DNA of 64,000 nucleotides, from positions 1-64,000 of the forward strand of contig CALACW010000133.1 in assembly GCA_937890355.1 (NCBI GenBank), read 5' to 3'. Position numbers and translations under genes: made by a program. This document shows, in pieces, positions 7,954 through 16,132 of the stretch. The stretch's first letter is position 1. Each line of letters opens with the position of its first letter. This DNA is from CALACW01 sp002431305 (GTDB taxonomy: Bacteria; Bacillota; Clostridia; Oscillospirales; Acutalibacteraceae). The notes under the pieces were generated by a model. That model was not told the origin of the DNA, ran no database searches, and saw only the letters and a program-made list of their open reading frames with translations.

Positions 7954-10527
7954 ATGCTTGAATTCATATGGATAAACGGAAGTGAAAATATCGAGCCTAT
8001 CATTAAACTTCGTTACGACGTTTTCTGCAAAGAACAGGGCTATCCGTATATGCTCGAAAAGGATGACCTCGAGAGTAAATCATATCATCTCGGCGTATAT
8101 TCCGACGACAGACTCATTGGATGCGGTCGTCTCGCGCCCGAGAGCGCGGATTCATTTCACTTAGGCAGAATAGCGCTGTACCCCGAGTACAGGGGCGGAG
8201 GAAACGGAGCAAAGCTGGTATACGAGCTTTTAAGAAAAGCAAAAGAGCTCGGCGCAAAACATGCAACGCTTGACGCACAGGAACACGCGGTAGGTTTTTA
8301 TAAAAAACTCGGATTCGTCAAAGACGGCGTACGACATGAGGACGAAAACATACCCCATATTCCAATGATTAAAAGTTTTGTGTTTGACAACGCTAAGCTG
8401 TGCGAATGCGATTCAGACGCGGGAGCGGTATTTGTACGCAGAGAATTTGTCACTGAAAATAAAAAAGTCGTAAATGCAAAACTCGAGTACACAACTTTAG
8501 GTTTTTCCGTCCCGTATTTTAACGGACATAAACTGACCGAGTATAAATTCATCCCTGCGTGGTCGAATTATAAAAACCGCGATATGTCGACGGCTATTTA
8601 CCCGCTGTTTGACGAAATGCGCGAACGCGTGTATTATCTTGAATACGATATTACCGATTATATAAATGATAATAACGCGTTTGTTCTGCACATCGGAAAC
8701 GGCTGGTACAGACAGCTTGACCAGGCTATCGAGGGGCTTAGCGCATACGGCGATAAACTAAAGTACATATACAAAATCACGCTTGTTTACGACGACGGTT
8801 CAGTAAGCGAAATATGTTCGGATTCAACTGAGGATATGTACGACAGTTTCATAACCCATTCGAGCATTTATATAAACGAAACGATTGACGCAAGACTTTA
8901 CGATAAGAATATTCTTAATTTCGGATATAAAAACGAGAATAAAAAATTTCCCGCATTATCAAACGAGGTAACGTTTGCATTAACAAAACAGGATTTTGCG
9001 GGAGATACAGAGAAAGAGACCGTCATACCTAAATTAATATACGAAACATCCGACTTTAAAATATACGATTTAACAGAGGATATTTCCGGAATTCCGACCG
9101 TTCAATTCAATAAAAATGCGAAATCGGGAGATAAAATAACGCTCGAATATGCGGAGGTTATTGACGATAATTTTAATTTTAAATTAAGACATACCGGCGG
9201 AGAAAACAGAGTACAGAAAGACATTTTCATTTACGGTGAAAACGACTGCGAGTTTACAAATTACTTTACATGGCGCGCCGGTCAGTTCGTAAAACTTACG
9301 GGTAACGGCGAACTCATTTCGTTTACGTGCGTAAGTTCCGATGTTAAGAAAACAAGCGATTTTATTTCGTCGAATGAAAATATAAACTGGTTTTATAATG
9401 CTTACATCAGAACGCAGGTTAACAACATTCATTCGTTTGTCCCCTCCGACTGTCCTCACCGCGAAAGACTCGGCTACACCGGCGACGGTCAGCTCTGTTC
9501 GAAAGCTGTCATGACCCAGTTTGAAGCCGAGGATTTATACAGAAAATGGATGCAGGATATCGCCGACTGTCAGGATACGTACAGCGGTCATGTTCAACAC
9601 ACCGCGCCGTTTAACGGCGGAGGCGGAGGCCCCGGAGGATGGGGAAGTGCAGTTATTGCAGTGCCGTATAATTACTATAAAATCTACGGAGACAAATCGC
9701 TTTGCGAAAAGTACTTTGACAACATGACACTATATCTTGACTACATGGAATCGCACTCAGAATTCGGTCTCGTAGTCAGAGAGGAAAAGGGCGGATGGTG
9801 TCTCGGCGACTGGTGCGCGCCCGACAACAGGAACGAACTGCCGGAGCCGTTTGTAAACACATATTTTTATATTAAATGTCTTAAAGAATATATCGAACTG
9901 TCGTATCTGCTCAACCGCCCGCGTTACCGTCAGACTATGACCGAACGGCTCGAAAAAGCAGTCAGAGCGTTTAAAAACGCATATTATTCATCAAATACGC
10001 ACAGCTTCTGCGGCGGAATACAGGGCGCGGACGCGTTCGCCTATAATATAGGACTTGCTGATGAAAAATGCGTTGAGAATATCGTAAAAAGATACGAAAA
10101 GCTCGGTGAGTTCGACACGGGTATCTTCGGTACTGACGTTCTTATAAAAACGCTTTTTGAAACAGAAAACGGTAAGACCGCCGTCAAACTCCTTACGTCA
10201 AAGGGTGAAAACAGCTTTTACAATATGAAAAAGAACGGCGCGACAACGCTGTGGGAAAACTGGGACGGATGCGACTCTCATTCTCATCCGATGTTCGGCG
10301 CGGCAAGCGAGTATCTTTTTACTTACCTGCTCGGAATAAAGCAAACAGAAGATTCCGCCGGATTCGAAAAGATAACGATATCTCCCGCCTATATCGACAA
10401 CCTGAACGTCAAGGGATATATCAAAACGGTCAGAGGAAAAATAACGGTCGAGGTAACGTATGAAAATTCAAAACAGACTGTTAAATATACGGTTCCGGAC
10501 TCTGTGAAAATTATAAACACAGACTAA
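7954..10527 (+). CDS. GNAT acetyltransferase fused to GH78 alpha-L-rhamnosidase
   Basis: One uninterrupted 857-residue frame with two unrelated parts. Residues 1-145 are a GNAT (ElaA/YjcF-like) domain: LRYDVFCKEQGYP at the start, the acetyl-CoA site LGRIALYPEYRGGGNGAKL, and HATLDAQEHAVGFYKKLGF. From about residue 160 the chain reads as GH78: FVRREF and the domain-D jelly roll (SVPYFNGHKL), then the catalytic (alpha/alpha)6 barrel with SDCPHRERLGYTGDGQ, GGWCLGDWC and TTLWENWDG with HSHPMFGAASEYL. The usual N-terminal beta-domain of GH78 is replaced by the GNAT part. It is coupled to lacZ, so rhamnogalactan or rhamnosylated glycosides are plausible substrates. No signal peptide. The acetyltransferase substrate is unknown. 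Confidence 0.85.
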   Translation: MLEFIWINGSENIEPIIKLRYDVFCKEQGYPYMLEKDDLESKSYHLGVYSDDRLIGCGRLAPESADSFHLGRIALYPEYRGGGNGAKLVYELLRKAKELGAKHATLDAQEHAVGFYKKLGFVKDGVRHEDENIPHIPMIKSFVFDNAKLCECDSDAGAVFVRREFVTENKKVVNAKLEYTTLGFSVPYFNGHKLTEYKFIPAWSNYKNRDMSTAIYPLFDEMRERVYYLEYDITDYINDNNAFVLHIGNGWYRQLDQAIEGLSAYGDKLKYIYKITLVYDDGSVSEICSDSTEDMYDSFITHSSIYINETIDARLYDKNILNFGYKNENKKFPALSNEVTFALTKQDFAGDTEKETVIPKLIYETSDFKIYDLTEDISGIPTVQFNKNAKSGDKITLEYAEVIDDNFNFKLRHTGGENRVQKDIFIYGENDCEFTNYFTWRAGQFVKLTGNGELISFTCVSSDVKKTSDFISSNENINWFYNAYIRTQVNNIHSFVPSDCPHRERLGYTGDGQLCSKAVMTQFEAEDLYRKWMQDIADCQDTYSGHVQHTAPFNGGGGGPGGWGSAVIAVPYNYYKIYGDKSLCEKYFDNMTLYLDYMESHSEFGLVVREEKGGWCLGDWCAPDNRNELPEPFVNTYFYIKCLKEYIELSYLLNRPRYRQTMTERLEKAVRAFKNAYYSSNTHSFCGGIQGADAFAYNIGLADEKCVENIVKRYEKLGEFDTGIFGTDVLIKTLFETENGKTAVKLLTSKGENSFYNMKKNGATTLWENWDGCDSHSHPMFGAASEYLFTYLLGIKQTEDSAGFEKITISPAYIDNLNVKGYIKTVRGKITVEVTYENSKQTVKYTVPDSVKIINTD

Positions 10528-10571
10528 AAGGATATTCATATTTAATTTACTTTTTTGTATTGAATGCAGTG

Positions 10572-10600
10572 TTGACATTTCTTTCATAAAAGTCTATTAT
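10572..10600 (+). promoter_or_regulatory. Strong sigma-A promoter for peptide gene 1
   Basis: Perfect TTGACA, a 17-bp spacer and TATTAT, 34 bp upstream of the first small-peptide start codon. It drives a single short gene that ends at its own terminator. Confidence 0.8.
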
Positions 10601-10634
10601 ATAATTGAATAATATTAAAAAGGAGTGAAACATA

Positions 10635-10745
10635 ATGGAGTTGGCACAGGATATCATCAAGGCTGTTCTTTCTTTCTTCAAAATCATCGCTGATTTCTTA
10701 AAGAAGCTCTTTGGCAAGAAAGACGACGAGGCAACTACACTGTAA
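10635..10745 (+). CDS. 36-aa amphipathic peptide 1
   Basis: A short gene with an AGGAG ribosome binding site (10621-10625), an ATG start and a TAA stop, between its own consensus promoter and terminator. The peptide begins MELAQDIIKAVLSFF and ends in a charged tail (GKKDDEATTL). Residues 6-26 place Ile/Val/Leu/Phe pairs every 3-4 residues with Lys/Asp/Ser between, so they should form one amphipathic helix. There is no signal peptide, double-glycine leader or Cys. Twenty of the first 35 residues are identical to peptide 2. Function is unknown. Phenol-soluble-modulin-like peptide, leaderless bacteriocin and type I toxin are all possible; the sequence does not choose among them. Confidence 0.75.
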   Translation: MELAQDIIKAVLSFFKIIADFLKKLFGKKDDEATTL

Positions 10746-10752
10746 TTTTTCA

Positions 10753-10788
10753 AAGAGAGTTCGGAATTTTCCGGACTCTCTTTTTTTC
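10753..10788 (+). terminator. Rho-independent terminator after peptide 1
   Basis: Stem AGAGAGTTCGG/CCGGACTCTCT with loop AATTTT and a T7 run. It ends the peptide 1 transcript before the next promoter. Confidence 0.85.
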
Positions 10789-10884
10789 ATTAAGATAAAA
10801 ATATATTATTCGACAGAAGCATTTACCGTTGTTGTTTTTACCGTAGACAGATGTCGATTAGATGTTGAACATCCCTTGAAAATA

Positions 10885-10912
10885 TTGACTTTTTTTTATA
10901 TCGTGATATCAT
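10885..10912 (+). promoter_or_regulatory. Probable promoter for peptide gene 2
   Basis: TTGACT, a 16-bp spacer and TATCAT, 34 bp upstream of the second peptide start codon. The -10 box could also be read 1-2 bases downstream. Confidence 0.6.
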
Positions 10913-10946
10913 ATAAGTGTAAATAAAAGTAAAGGAAGTGTCAATC

Positions 10947-11054
10947 ATGGATCTCGCAAAAGATATCGTTAAGACTGTACTTTCATTCTTTACGATCATC
11001 ATTAATTTTATCAAGTCGCTTTTCCATATTAAGGACGAGACGACCACCGAGTAA
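10947..11054 (+). CDS. 35-aa amphipathic peptide 2
   Basis: Paralogue of the peptide gene 200 bp upstream. It begins MDLAKDIVKTVLSFF and ends KDETTTE. A GGAAG ribosome binding site lies 10 bases before ATG. The helical core (residues 5-26) keeps every aromatic and Leu position of peptide 1 but has fewer Lys, so it is more hydrophobic and less cationic (TIIINFIKSLF). Leaderless and Cys-free. Conservation of protein pattern, start and stop positions, and a separate promoter and terminator argue that this is a real gene. Function is unknown. Confidence 0.75.
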   Translation: MDLAKDIVKTVLSFFTIIINFIKSLFHIKDETTTE

Positions 11055-11072
11055 AAATCATAAATCAAAAAG

Positions 11073-11099
11073 AAGAGCCTGAAATACGGCTCTTTTTTA
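11073..11099 (+). terminator. Rho-independent terminator after peptide 2
   Basis: Stem AAGAGCC/GGCTCTT with an 8-base loop and a T6 run. Confidence 0.8.
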
Positions 11100-11174
11100 T
11101 TTTACAAAAAACACTTTAATCAATGACGCTTTTATGTTACAATATTTTCATTCGAATTTAAGGAGAAAAATGAA

Positions 11175-12299
11175 ATGAATGAAAAAGAAACAGGCGAAAT
11201 CCGCCGTCGAATAAAACTCGGCAAATGTGCGGTTAACTACATATACGGATGTTTTGTAAACGAGAAAAAGGAAGTCGTAAGCTCGTTCAGACAGTCATTG
11301 GGACTCATGGACAACGACGACGCGGACAATCTTTTATCCATTATAAGAAAAACGCTGTCGGGAACGCTCGGCAAAAACCTTATCGACCTGCCGTATAAAA
11401 ATCAGCAGGTCGTCGACTCGGACGAACACAGGCTGATGTCAGCGTTAAGGACGCAGACTCCCGAGAGCGAGGAAGCTATCAATATATTTTTCAACGCGGC
11501 GGCATCAACCCTCGCCATGGGAAACAACTATCTTATTTTATTGATTCAGGATTCGTACGATGTTCCGCAGTATGGCTCGGATGAGAGCAGAATTGAGGAT
11601 TCGTCGAGCGTATACAATTACTGTCTGTGCGCCGTTTGCCCCGTAAAACAGAGCAAACAGGCATTAGGTTTTGTCGCACATGAAAACGCGTTTAAGACTC
11701 TCGCCGCGAATCAGCTCATCTCCCCTCCCGAAATCGGATTTTTATTCCCGACGTTCGACGACAGAACGGCTAACATCTACGATATTTTGTACTATACGAA
11801 GAATACGGCGGACAACCACCCCGAATTTATAGAAAATATTTTAAGAACGGAGGTTCCCATGCCGGCGGAAGAACAGAAAGAGGTCTTCAACTCTATAATT
11901 GAAGAAACTCTTTCCGAGGACTGCAATCTTGAAGTCGCGGTAAACGTAAGGGACGTTCTGTGCGAACAGATTGAGGAACATAAACAGCAAAAGGACGAGG
12001 ATCCGCCTGTCATCACAAAGAAATCCGTTTCAAACATTCTGACAAACTGCGGAGTCAGCGAGGAGCGCGTAAAATCTTTCGAGGATAAATTCGACGAAAG
12101 TTTCGGAGAAAACGCGGAGCTTTCACCCCAGAATTTCGTTAATACAAAGGAGCTGTCCGTATCGACTCCCGACGTCAGCATCAAAATAAATTCCGACCGC
12201 TCCGACCTTTTGGAAACGCGCGTTATCGACGGCAAAAAATATATTATGATTCGCGCCGAATCAAATGTTGAAGTAAACGGAATCACTGTTAAAATCTAA
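11175..12299 (+). CDS. DUF4317-family protein
   Basis: A 374-residue soluble protein recognised as DUF4317 by its opening (MNEKETGEIRRRIKLGKCAVNYIYGCFVN) and the central QDSYDVPQY, CAVCPVKQSK and GFLFPTFDDR segments. No signal peptide or membrane helix is seen. The C-terminal third (about 240-374) is acidic and ends in a small beta-rich segment (YIMIRAESNVEVNGITVKI). An AAGGAG site precedes ATG by 8 bases. The family is common in Clostridia and has no established function. It is monocistronic and ends at a bidirectional terminator shared with the convergent Mbeg1-like gene. Confidence 0.8.
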   Translation: MNEKETGEIRRRIKLGKCAVNYIYGCFVNEKKEVVSSFRQSLGLMDNDDADNLLSIIRKTLSGTLGKNLIDLPYKNQQVVDSDEHRLMSALRTQTPESEEAINIFFNAAASTLAMGNNYLILLIQDSYDVPQYGSDESRIEDSSSVYNYCLCAVCPVKQSKQALGFVAHENAFKTLAANQLISPPEIGFLFPTFDDRTANIYDILYYTKNTADNHPEFIENILRTEVPMPAEEQKEVFNSIIEETLSEDCNLEVAVNVRDVLCEQIEEHKQQKDEDPPVITKKSVSNILTNCGVSEERVKSFEDKFDESFGENAELSPQNFVNTKELSVSTPDVSIKINSDRSDLLETRVIDGKKYIMIRAESNVEVNGITVKI

Positions 12300-12308
12300 T
12301 AGTCACAT

Positions 12309-12346
12309 AAAAACGCGGTCTCTGTACGAAACCGCGTTTATTATTT
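12309..12346. terminator. Bidirectional terminator
   Basis: Inverted repeat AAACGCGGT/ACCGCGTTT with an 11-base loop and A/T runs on both sides, between the convergent DUF4317 and Mbeg1-like genes. Confidence 0.8.
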
Positions 12347-12355
12347 AATATTCTG

Positions 12356-13525
12356 TTATGCGCTTGCGGGGGCGAAAGATTTGACAAGAGTTTTTACTCT
12401 GCCGACGGCGAGGGGAATTCTCTCCTTAGTAACCTCTCTGGACGCGTCCAATATAAACTTAAACGTTCCCTTAAACGAGGATTTAAATTCCTTTCTCGTC
12501 TCTTTGTCAACGCCTTTTACGGCTTTAACCGCGCCGTCTATCGCTTTTGCCGCATTCTTTGAAAAATCAAGAAGCGTCTCCTGTCCCAGTCCGGTAACCA
12601 CTGCGGAAACAACGGTATCTATACTCTGTCTCTGAATATCGTTTACGTGTGAAATAATATTCGAAACGGTTATATCGGTAATACGGCCCGCGCGCGATAT
12701 GTTTCTCTCGACGATATTTCCGTCCTTTAACTGCCACGTACCCATGTCGTGCTGCATTACACCTATAAGTTTATTGCTCTTAACAGCTTTGTAATCGTCA
12801 TCGTGCGCGAGCAGCATGCCTACAAATGACGAGTCGGGAACTATGTGATGATATCTCGGCAGAAGCTCGGAATAAGCGTCGGAACGGAACATTGAATGAT
12901 CAAAAAATCCTGGACCGTCGTTATTATAAAGCTCCTTAATTCTCGATCTTGCTTCTTCACTGCATTTGAGCGCGCCGTAGAGCGCGACGTTTCCGCCCTT
13001 TGAGTGACCGAGAATTATAAAATTACCGTCAAGCTTTTCGGCGGCTTCGTTTATGTAATCGACCGCAAGGGCGTGCGAAGGAATTGATTTTTTTGTATAA
13101 ATATCAAGATCCTCTTTCCAGCCCGTAATGGAATCGTCCGTACCTCTGAATATTATAATACTGTCGCCGTTCGGCATTATAAGAGTACATGCGGCAAACT
13201 GAACGGCGGGGTCATGCTCGTATACACTTCTGACACCTGTCATTTTAAGACATGAATATCTCGGACGGCTCGTCATATACTGCGTGTTTTTGCTAAGCTC
13301 GGGGTTAATAAGCAAACCTATCGCCTTATGTTCTCCCCCTCTGAATTCAAATAACTTTTCAAACGCTTCGTCAAGTTTTATACTCTCGTCGAAAGAATCC
13401 GAAACGACATTTTCGAAAGGCATATAAAACATGGAGCAAAGCGCAAGATTATCCCCGTCGCAGAACGGAAATTCGTCAAATGACTTATCGCCGTACTCTT
13501 TTATAAAAGCCTGTGAACCTGCCAT
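12356..13525 (-). CDS. Mbeg1-like (DUF2974) alpha/beta-hydrolase-fold protein
   Basis: 389 residues. The N-terminus (GDKSFDEFPFCDGDNLALCSMFYMPFE) and the lipase core match the Mbeg1-like/DUF2974 family. The nucleophile elbow is FIILGHSKGGNVALYGAL (Ser near residue 174), preceded by IIIFRGTDDSITGWKEDL and followed by NNDGPGF. Residues 310-389 are Lys/Ala-rich and probably helical. There is no signal peptide. The predicted activity is lipase/esterase; the true substrate is unknown. A GAGGT site precedes the start. It stands alone in its transcription unit, next to the two-component/ABC module that points the other way. Confidence 0.8.
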   Translation of the reverse strand: MAGSQAFIKEYGDKSFDEFPFCDGDNLALCSMFYMPFENVVSDSFDESIKLDEAFEKLFEFRGGEHKAIGLLINPELSKNTQYMTSRPRYSCLKMTGVRSVYEHDPAVQFAACTLIMPNGDSIIIFRGTDDSITGWKEDLDIYTKKSIPSHALAVDYINEAAEKLDGNFIILGHSKGGNVALYGALKCSEEARSRIKELYNNDGPGFFDHSMFRSDAYSELLPRYHHIVPDSSFVGMLLAHDDDYKAVKSNKLIGVMQHDMGTWQLKDGNIVERNISRAGRITDITVSNIISHVNDIQRQSIDTVVSAVVTGLGQETLLDFSKNAAKAIDGAVKAVKGVDKETRKEFKSSFKGTFKFILDASREVTKERIPLAVGRVKTLVKSFAPASA

Positions 13526-13635
13526 ACAAAAAACCTCTCATTATAATCAAATTTATATTAATATTGTCGCATAAAATAATGGATTTGTAAAGAAAAAAAG
13601 ACAAAATTCAACATTATTTGCATTATGTCGAATTG

Positions 13636-13649
13636 TTACAATATCGTAA
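13636..13649. promoter_or_regulatory. Candidate response-regulator operator upstream of the TCS
   Basis: Near-palindrome TTACAATATCGTAA, about 20 bp upstream of a TATATT -10-like box (13673-13678), where the expected -35 box is poor. A poor -35 next to a palindrome fits an activated, autoregulated promoter. This is inferred; no site has been shown. Confidence 0.35.
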
Positions 13650-13694
13650 TGGAAATGATGCTTTTATTATGATATATTATAAACGGTGATTTTT

Positions 13695-14372
13695 ATGAAT
13701 ATTTTTCTACTTGAAGACGATACAGCTATAGCGACCGGACTTAAATACTCTCTTGAGGGCGAGGGATATACCGTAACAGACGCAAAGTGCGTAAAAGAAG
13801 CTCTTGACATTATTTCTAAAACTGAGTTTTCGCTGTGTATTCTCGATCTTATACTGCCGGACGGAAACGGTTACGACGTATGTAAATTTATAAAATCAAA
13901 ATACGACATTCCCGTAATCTTTCTGACAGCCGCAGACGACGAGGTCAACGCCGTAATGGGACTCGAAATGGGTGCGGACGATTATATATCAAAACCGTTC
14001 AGGTTAAAAGAGCTGATGGCTCGAATCAAGATGATATTAAAACGCTATTCAAAAAACGGCGCGGACAATACCGCGAGACTCGGCGATATTGCAATAAATA
14101 TTTCGCAAGCCAAGGTATATAAACGCGGTGAGGAAATAATACTCTCCGCAATGGAGTACAGACTGCTTCTTATTTTCGTAAACAATCCGGGAGTCGTAAT
14201 GTCGAGATTACAGCTTCTTGAAAACATATGGGACGTTGAGGGTGACTTCGTAAACGACAACACGCTGACCGTGTATATAAAACGTTTACGCGATAAATTG
14301 GAGGACGACCCGTCCGATCCCAAAATTATTAAAACAGTCAGGGGGCTGGGCTATGCCGCGCAGAGTAATTAA
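13695..14372 (+). CDS. OmpR/PhoB-family response regulator (BceR/VanR-like)
   Basis: 225 residues from the ATG at 13695; an in-frame GTG 9 bases upstream is less likely because GGTGA serves as the ribosome binding site. Receiver domain 1-115 with acidic pocket LLEDD, phospho-Asp in CILDLILPDGNG, Thr in IFLTAADD and Lys in YISKPF. The C-terminal winged helix (130-225) ends KRLRDKLEDDP and KTVRGLGYA. It overlaps the kinase start by 20 bases. With the downstream ABC pair it has the order of BceRS-BceAB modules that sense and remove cell-envelope-active peptides. Confidence 0.9.
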   Translation: MNIFLLEDDTAIATGLKYSLEGEGYTVTDAKCVKEALDIISKTEFSLCILDLILPDGNGYDVCKFIKSKYDIPVIFLTAADDEVNAVMGLEMGADDYISKPFRLKELMARIKMILKRYSKNGADNTARLGDIAINISQAKVYKRGEEIILSAMEYRLLLIFVNNPGVVMSRLQLLENIWDVEGDFVNDNTLTVYIKRLRDKLEDDPSDPKIIKTVRGLGYAAQSN

Positions 14373-15357
14373 CTCGGATTTTAAAATAATACTGACCGTC
14401 GGGATAATACTGTCGATAGTCTCTTTTTCCGTATGTATTTTTTACTCAATCGTTCCCGCCGTCATTTCGCTCGTCTGCTCCGTAATTCTGACGGTTCTTT
14501 ATATTGTCTATACAAATAAAAGATACACCGAAATCGAAATGCTGAACGACTATCTTTCGCGTATCTGCGCGGGAATATATGATTTGAATATTCCCGACAA
14601 CAAAGAGGGCGAATTGTCTATACTTAAAAACAATTTATATAAGGTAATACTTATTTTAAATAATCAAAAGGACAGGCTGTCGAACGATAAAAAATATTTA
14701 GCCGATTCGCTTGCGGATATTTCTCATCAGATAAAAACACCTCTTACCTCGGCTGTCATGATGACGGAACTGCTCGAAAATGAAAAAGATGAAGAAAAAA
14801 GAAAAGAATTTCTCTCTATCTTATCAACCCAGCTTAATAAAATCAACTGGCTTATTCAGATGCTTTTAAAGCTCTCAAAACTCGACGCAGGCACCGTTGA
14901 GTTCATAAAAAGCGATATTTCCGCAGATGCGCTTATCAAAAAGAGCGTTCAGCCGTTTCTCGTTATACTTGACGTTAAGAATATCGAATTAAAAACGGAA
15001 CCGAACGATTCCATATTCCACTGCGATATTAACTGGACGGTCGAAGCTATTGGAAATATAATTAAAAACTGCATGGAGCATACGCCATCCGGCGGAAAGC
15101 TCGAAATAAAAACGGACGAAACGTTTTTATATAAGGAAATAATCATCCGTGACTCGGGATGCGGTATCGCAGAGGAAGATTTACCTCACGTATTCGAAAG
15201 ATTTTACCACGGCAAAAACGCGTCTCCCGATTCGGTCGGAATAGGACTCGCTCTTTCTAAATCAATTATCGACTCACAGAACGGAAAAATCACGGTAGAC
15301 AGCAAAATCGGCGAGGGCTCCGTTTTCACAGTCAGATTTTACAAATCAACAGTGTGA
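14353..15357 (+). CDS. Intramembrane-sensing histidine kinase (BceS-like)
   Basis: 334 residues. Two N-terminal membrane helices (about 12-30 and 34-51) are separated by only a few residues, so there is almost no outside sensor loop. That is the mark of BceS-type kinases, which sense through their ABC transporter. HisKA has His in LADISHQIKTPLTSA (about residue 125). The ATPase domain has the N box (GNIIKNCMEHT), DSGCGI, and GIGLALSKSI. It is coupled to the regulator upstream and followed 91 bases later by the ABC genes. Confidence 0.9.
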   Translation: MPRRVINSDFKIILTVGIILSIVSFSVCIFYSIVPAVISLVCSVILTVLYIVYTNKRYTEIEMLNDYLSRICAGIYDLNIPDNKEGELSILKNNLYKVILILNNQKDRLSNDKKYLADSLADISHQIKTPLTSAVMMTELLENEKDEEKRKEFLSILSTQLNKINWLIQMLLKLSKLDAGTVEFIKSDISADALIKKSVQPFLVILDVKNIELKTEPNDSIFHCDINWTVEAIGNIIKNCMEHTPSGGKLEIKTDETFLYKEIIIRDSGCGIAEEDLPHVFERFYHGKNASPDSVGIGLALSKSIIDSQNGKITVDSKIGEGSVFTVRFYKSTV

Positions 15358-15381
15358 CGCAATTGTAATAATTATTGTCAC
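15354..15381. promoter_or_regulatory. Inverted repeat upstream of the ABC operon
   Basis: GTGAC and GTCAC arms flank an AT-rich core with AAT/ATT symmetry. It overlaps the kinase stop codon and sits 70-90 bases before the ATPase gene. Its position suits a response-regulator site controlling the transporter. The promoter itself is not clear. Confidence 0.3.
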
Positions 15382-15448
15382 CGCAGAGTAATATTCGTCC
15401 TTTATCATAGTGTCATAAGGCAAAGGCAAATTGAAAGGAGACAAACTC

Positions 15449-16132
15449 ATGAACATTCTTGAGATAAAAAACCTCACAAAAACATACGGCAAGGGCGACA
15501 CTATGGTAAGAGCTCTCGACAACGTTTCATTCACCGTAAAAAAAGGCGAATTCGTTGCGATAGTAGGTCCTTCCGGAAGCGGTAAATCTACGCTTCTGCA
15601 CATAATGGGCGGAGTCGACAAACCGACCTCGGGAAGCGTAATGATTGAAAATACCGATATTACGAAGCTTGACGAAACCGCGCTCGCAATTTTCCGCCGC
15701 CGTCAGATAGGACTTGTTTATCAGTTTTATAATCTTATCCCCATACTCACGGTTGAGGAAAATCTGACTCTCCCGCTCCTGCTCGATTCGAGAAAACCCG
15801 ATAAAGCGCAGGTTGACAGAATAGTATCGATTCTCGGACTTTCCGACAGAGTAAAGCATCTGCCAAACCAGCTTTCGGGCGGTCAGCAGCAGAGAGTTTC
15901 GATTGGCAGAGCGTTAATAAACAATCCGGCAATTATGCTAGCCGACGAGCCTACGGGAAACCTTGACTCCGAAAACAGCAAGGAAATCGTAAATCTTCTC
16001 CGTCATTTCAACGAAGTTCTCAATCAGACCGTTATAATGATAACTCACGACGAAAAAATCGCCCTTTCGGCAGACAGAGTTATCACTGTTCAGGACGGCC
16101 GTATTGTCGGCGACGAGGTAAAACGCAGATGA
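15449..16132 (+). CDS. ABC transporter ATPase, MacB/BceA type
   Basis: 227 residues from ATG 15449, chosen over an upstream TTG because AAAGGAG (15434-15440) sits 8 bases before it. Walker A GPSGSGKST, Q-loop VYQFYNLIP, signature LSGGQQQR, Walker B IMLADEPTG and switch His MITHDE are all present. It pairs with the FtsX-type permease, with an ATGA overlap. Family knowledge: such pairs expel or free peptide antibiotics or lipid II-binding compounds. The preceding BceRS-like genes support that. Confidence 0.92.
   Translation: MNILEIKNLTKTYGKGDTMVRALDNVSFTVKKGEFVAIVGPSGSGKSTLLHIMGGVDKPTSGSVMIENTDITKLDETALAIFRRRQIGLVYQFYNLIPILTVEENLTLPLLLDSRKPDKAQVDRIVSILGLSDRVKHLPNQLSGGQQQRVSIGRALINNPAIMLADEPTGNLDSENSKEIVNLLRHFNEVLNQTVIMITHDEKIALSADRVITVQDGRIVGDEVKRR

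Noticed and set aside
10635..11054. Type I toxin-antitoxin reading of the small peptides
   Set aside because: I saw no convincing antisense promoter or antisense RNA opposite either gene, so I keep it only as one option.
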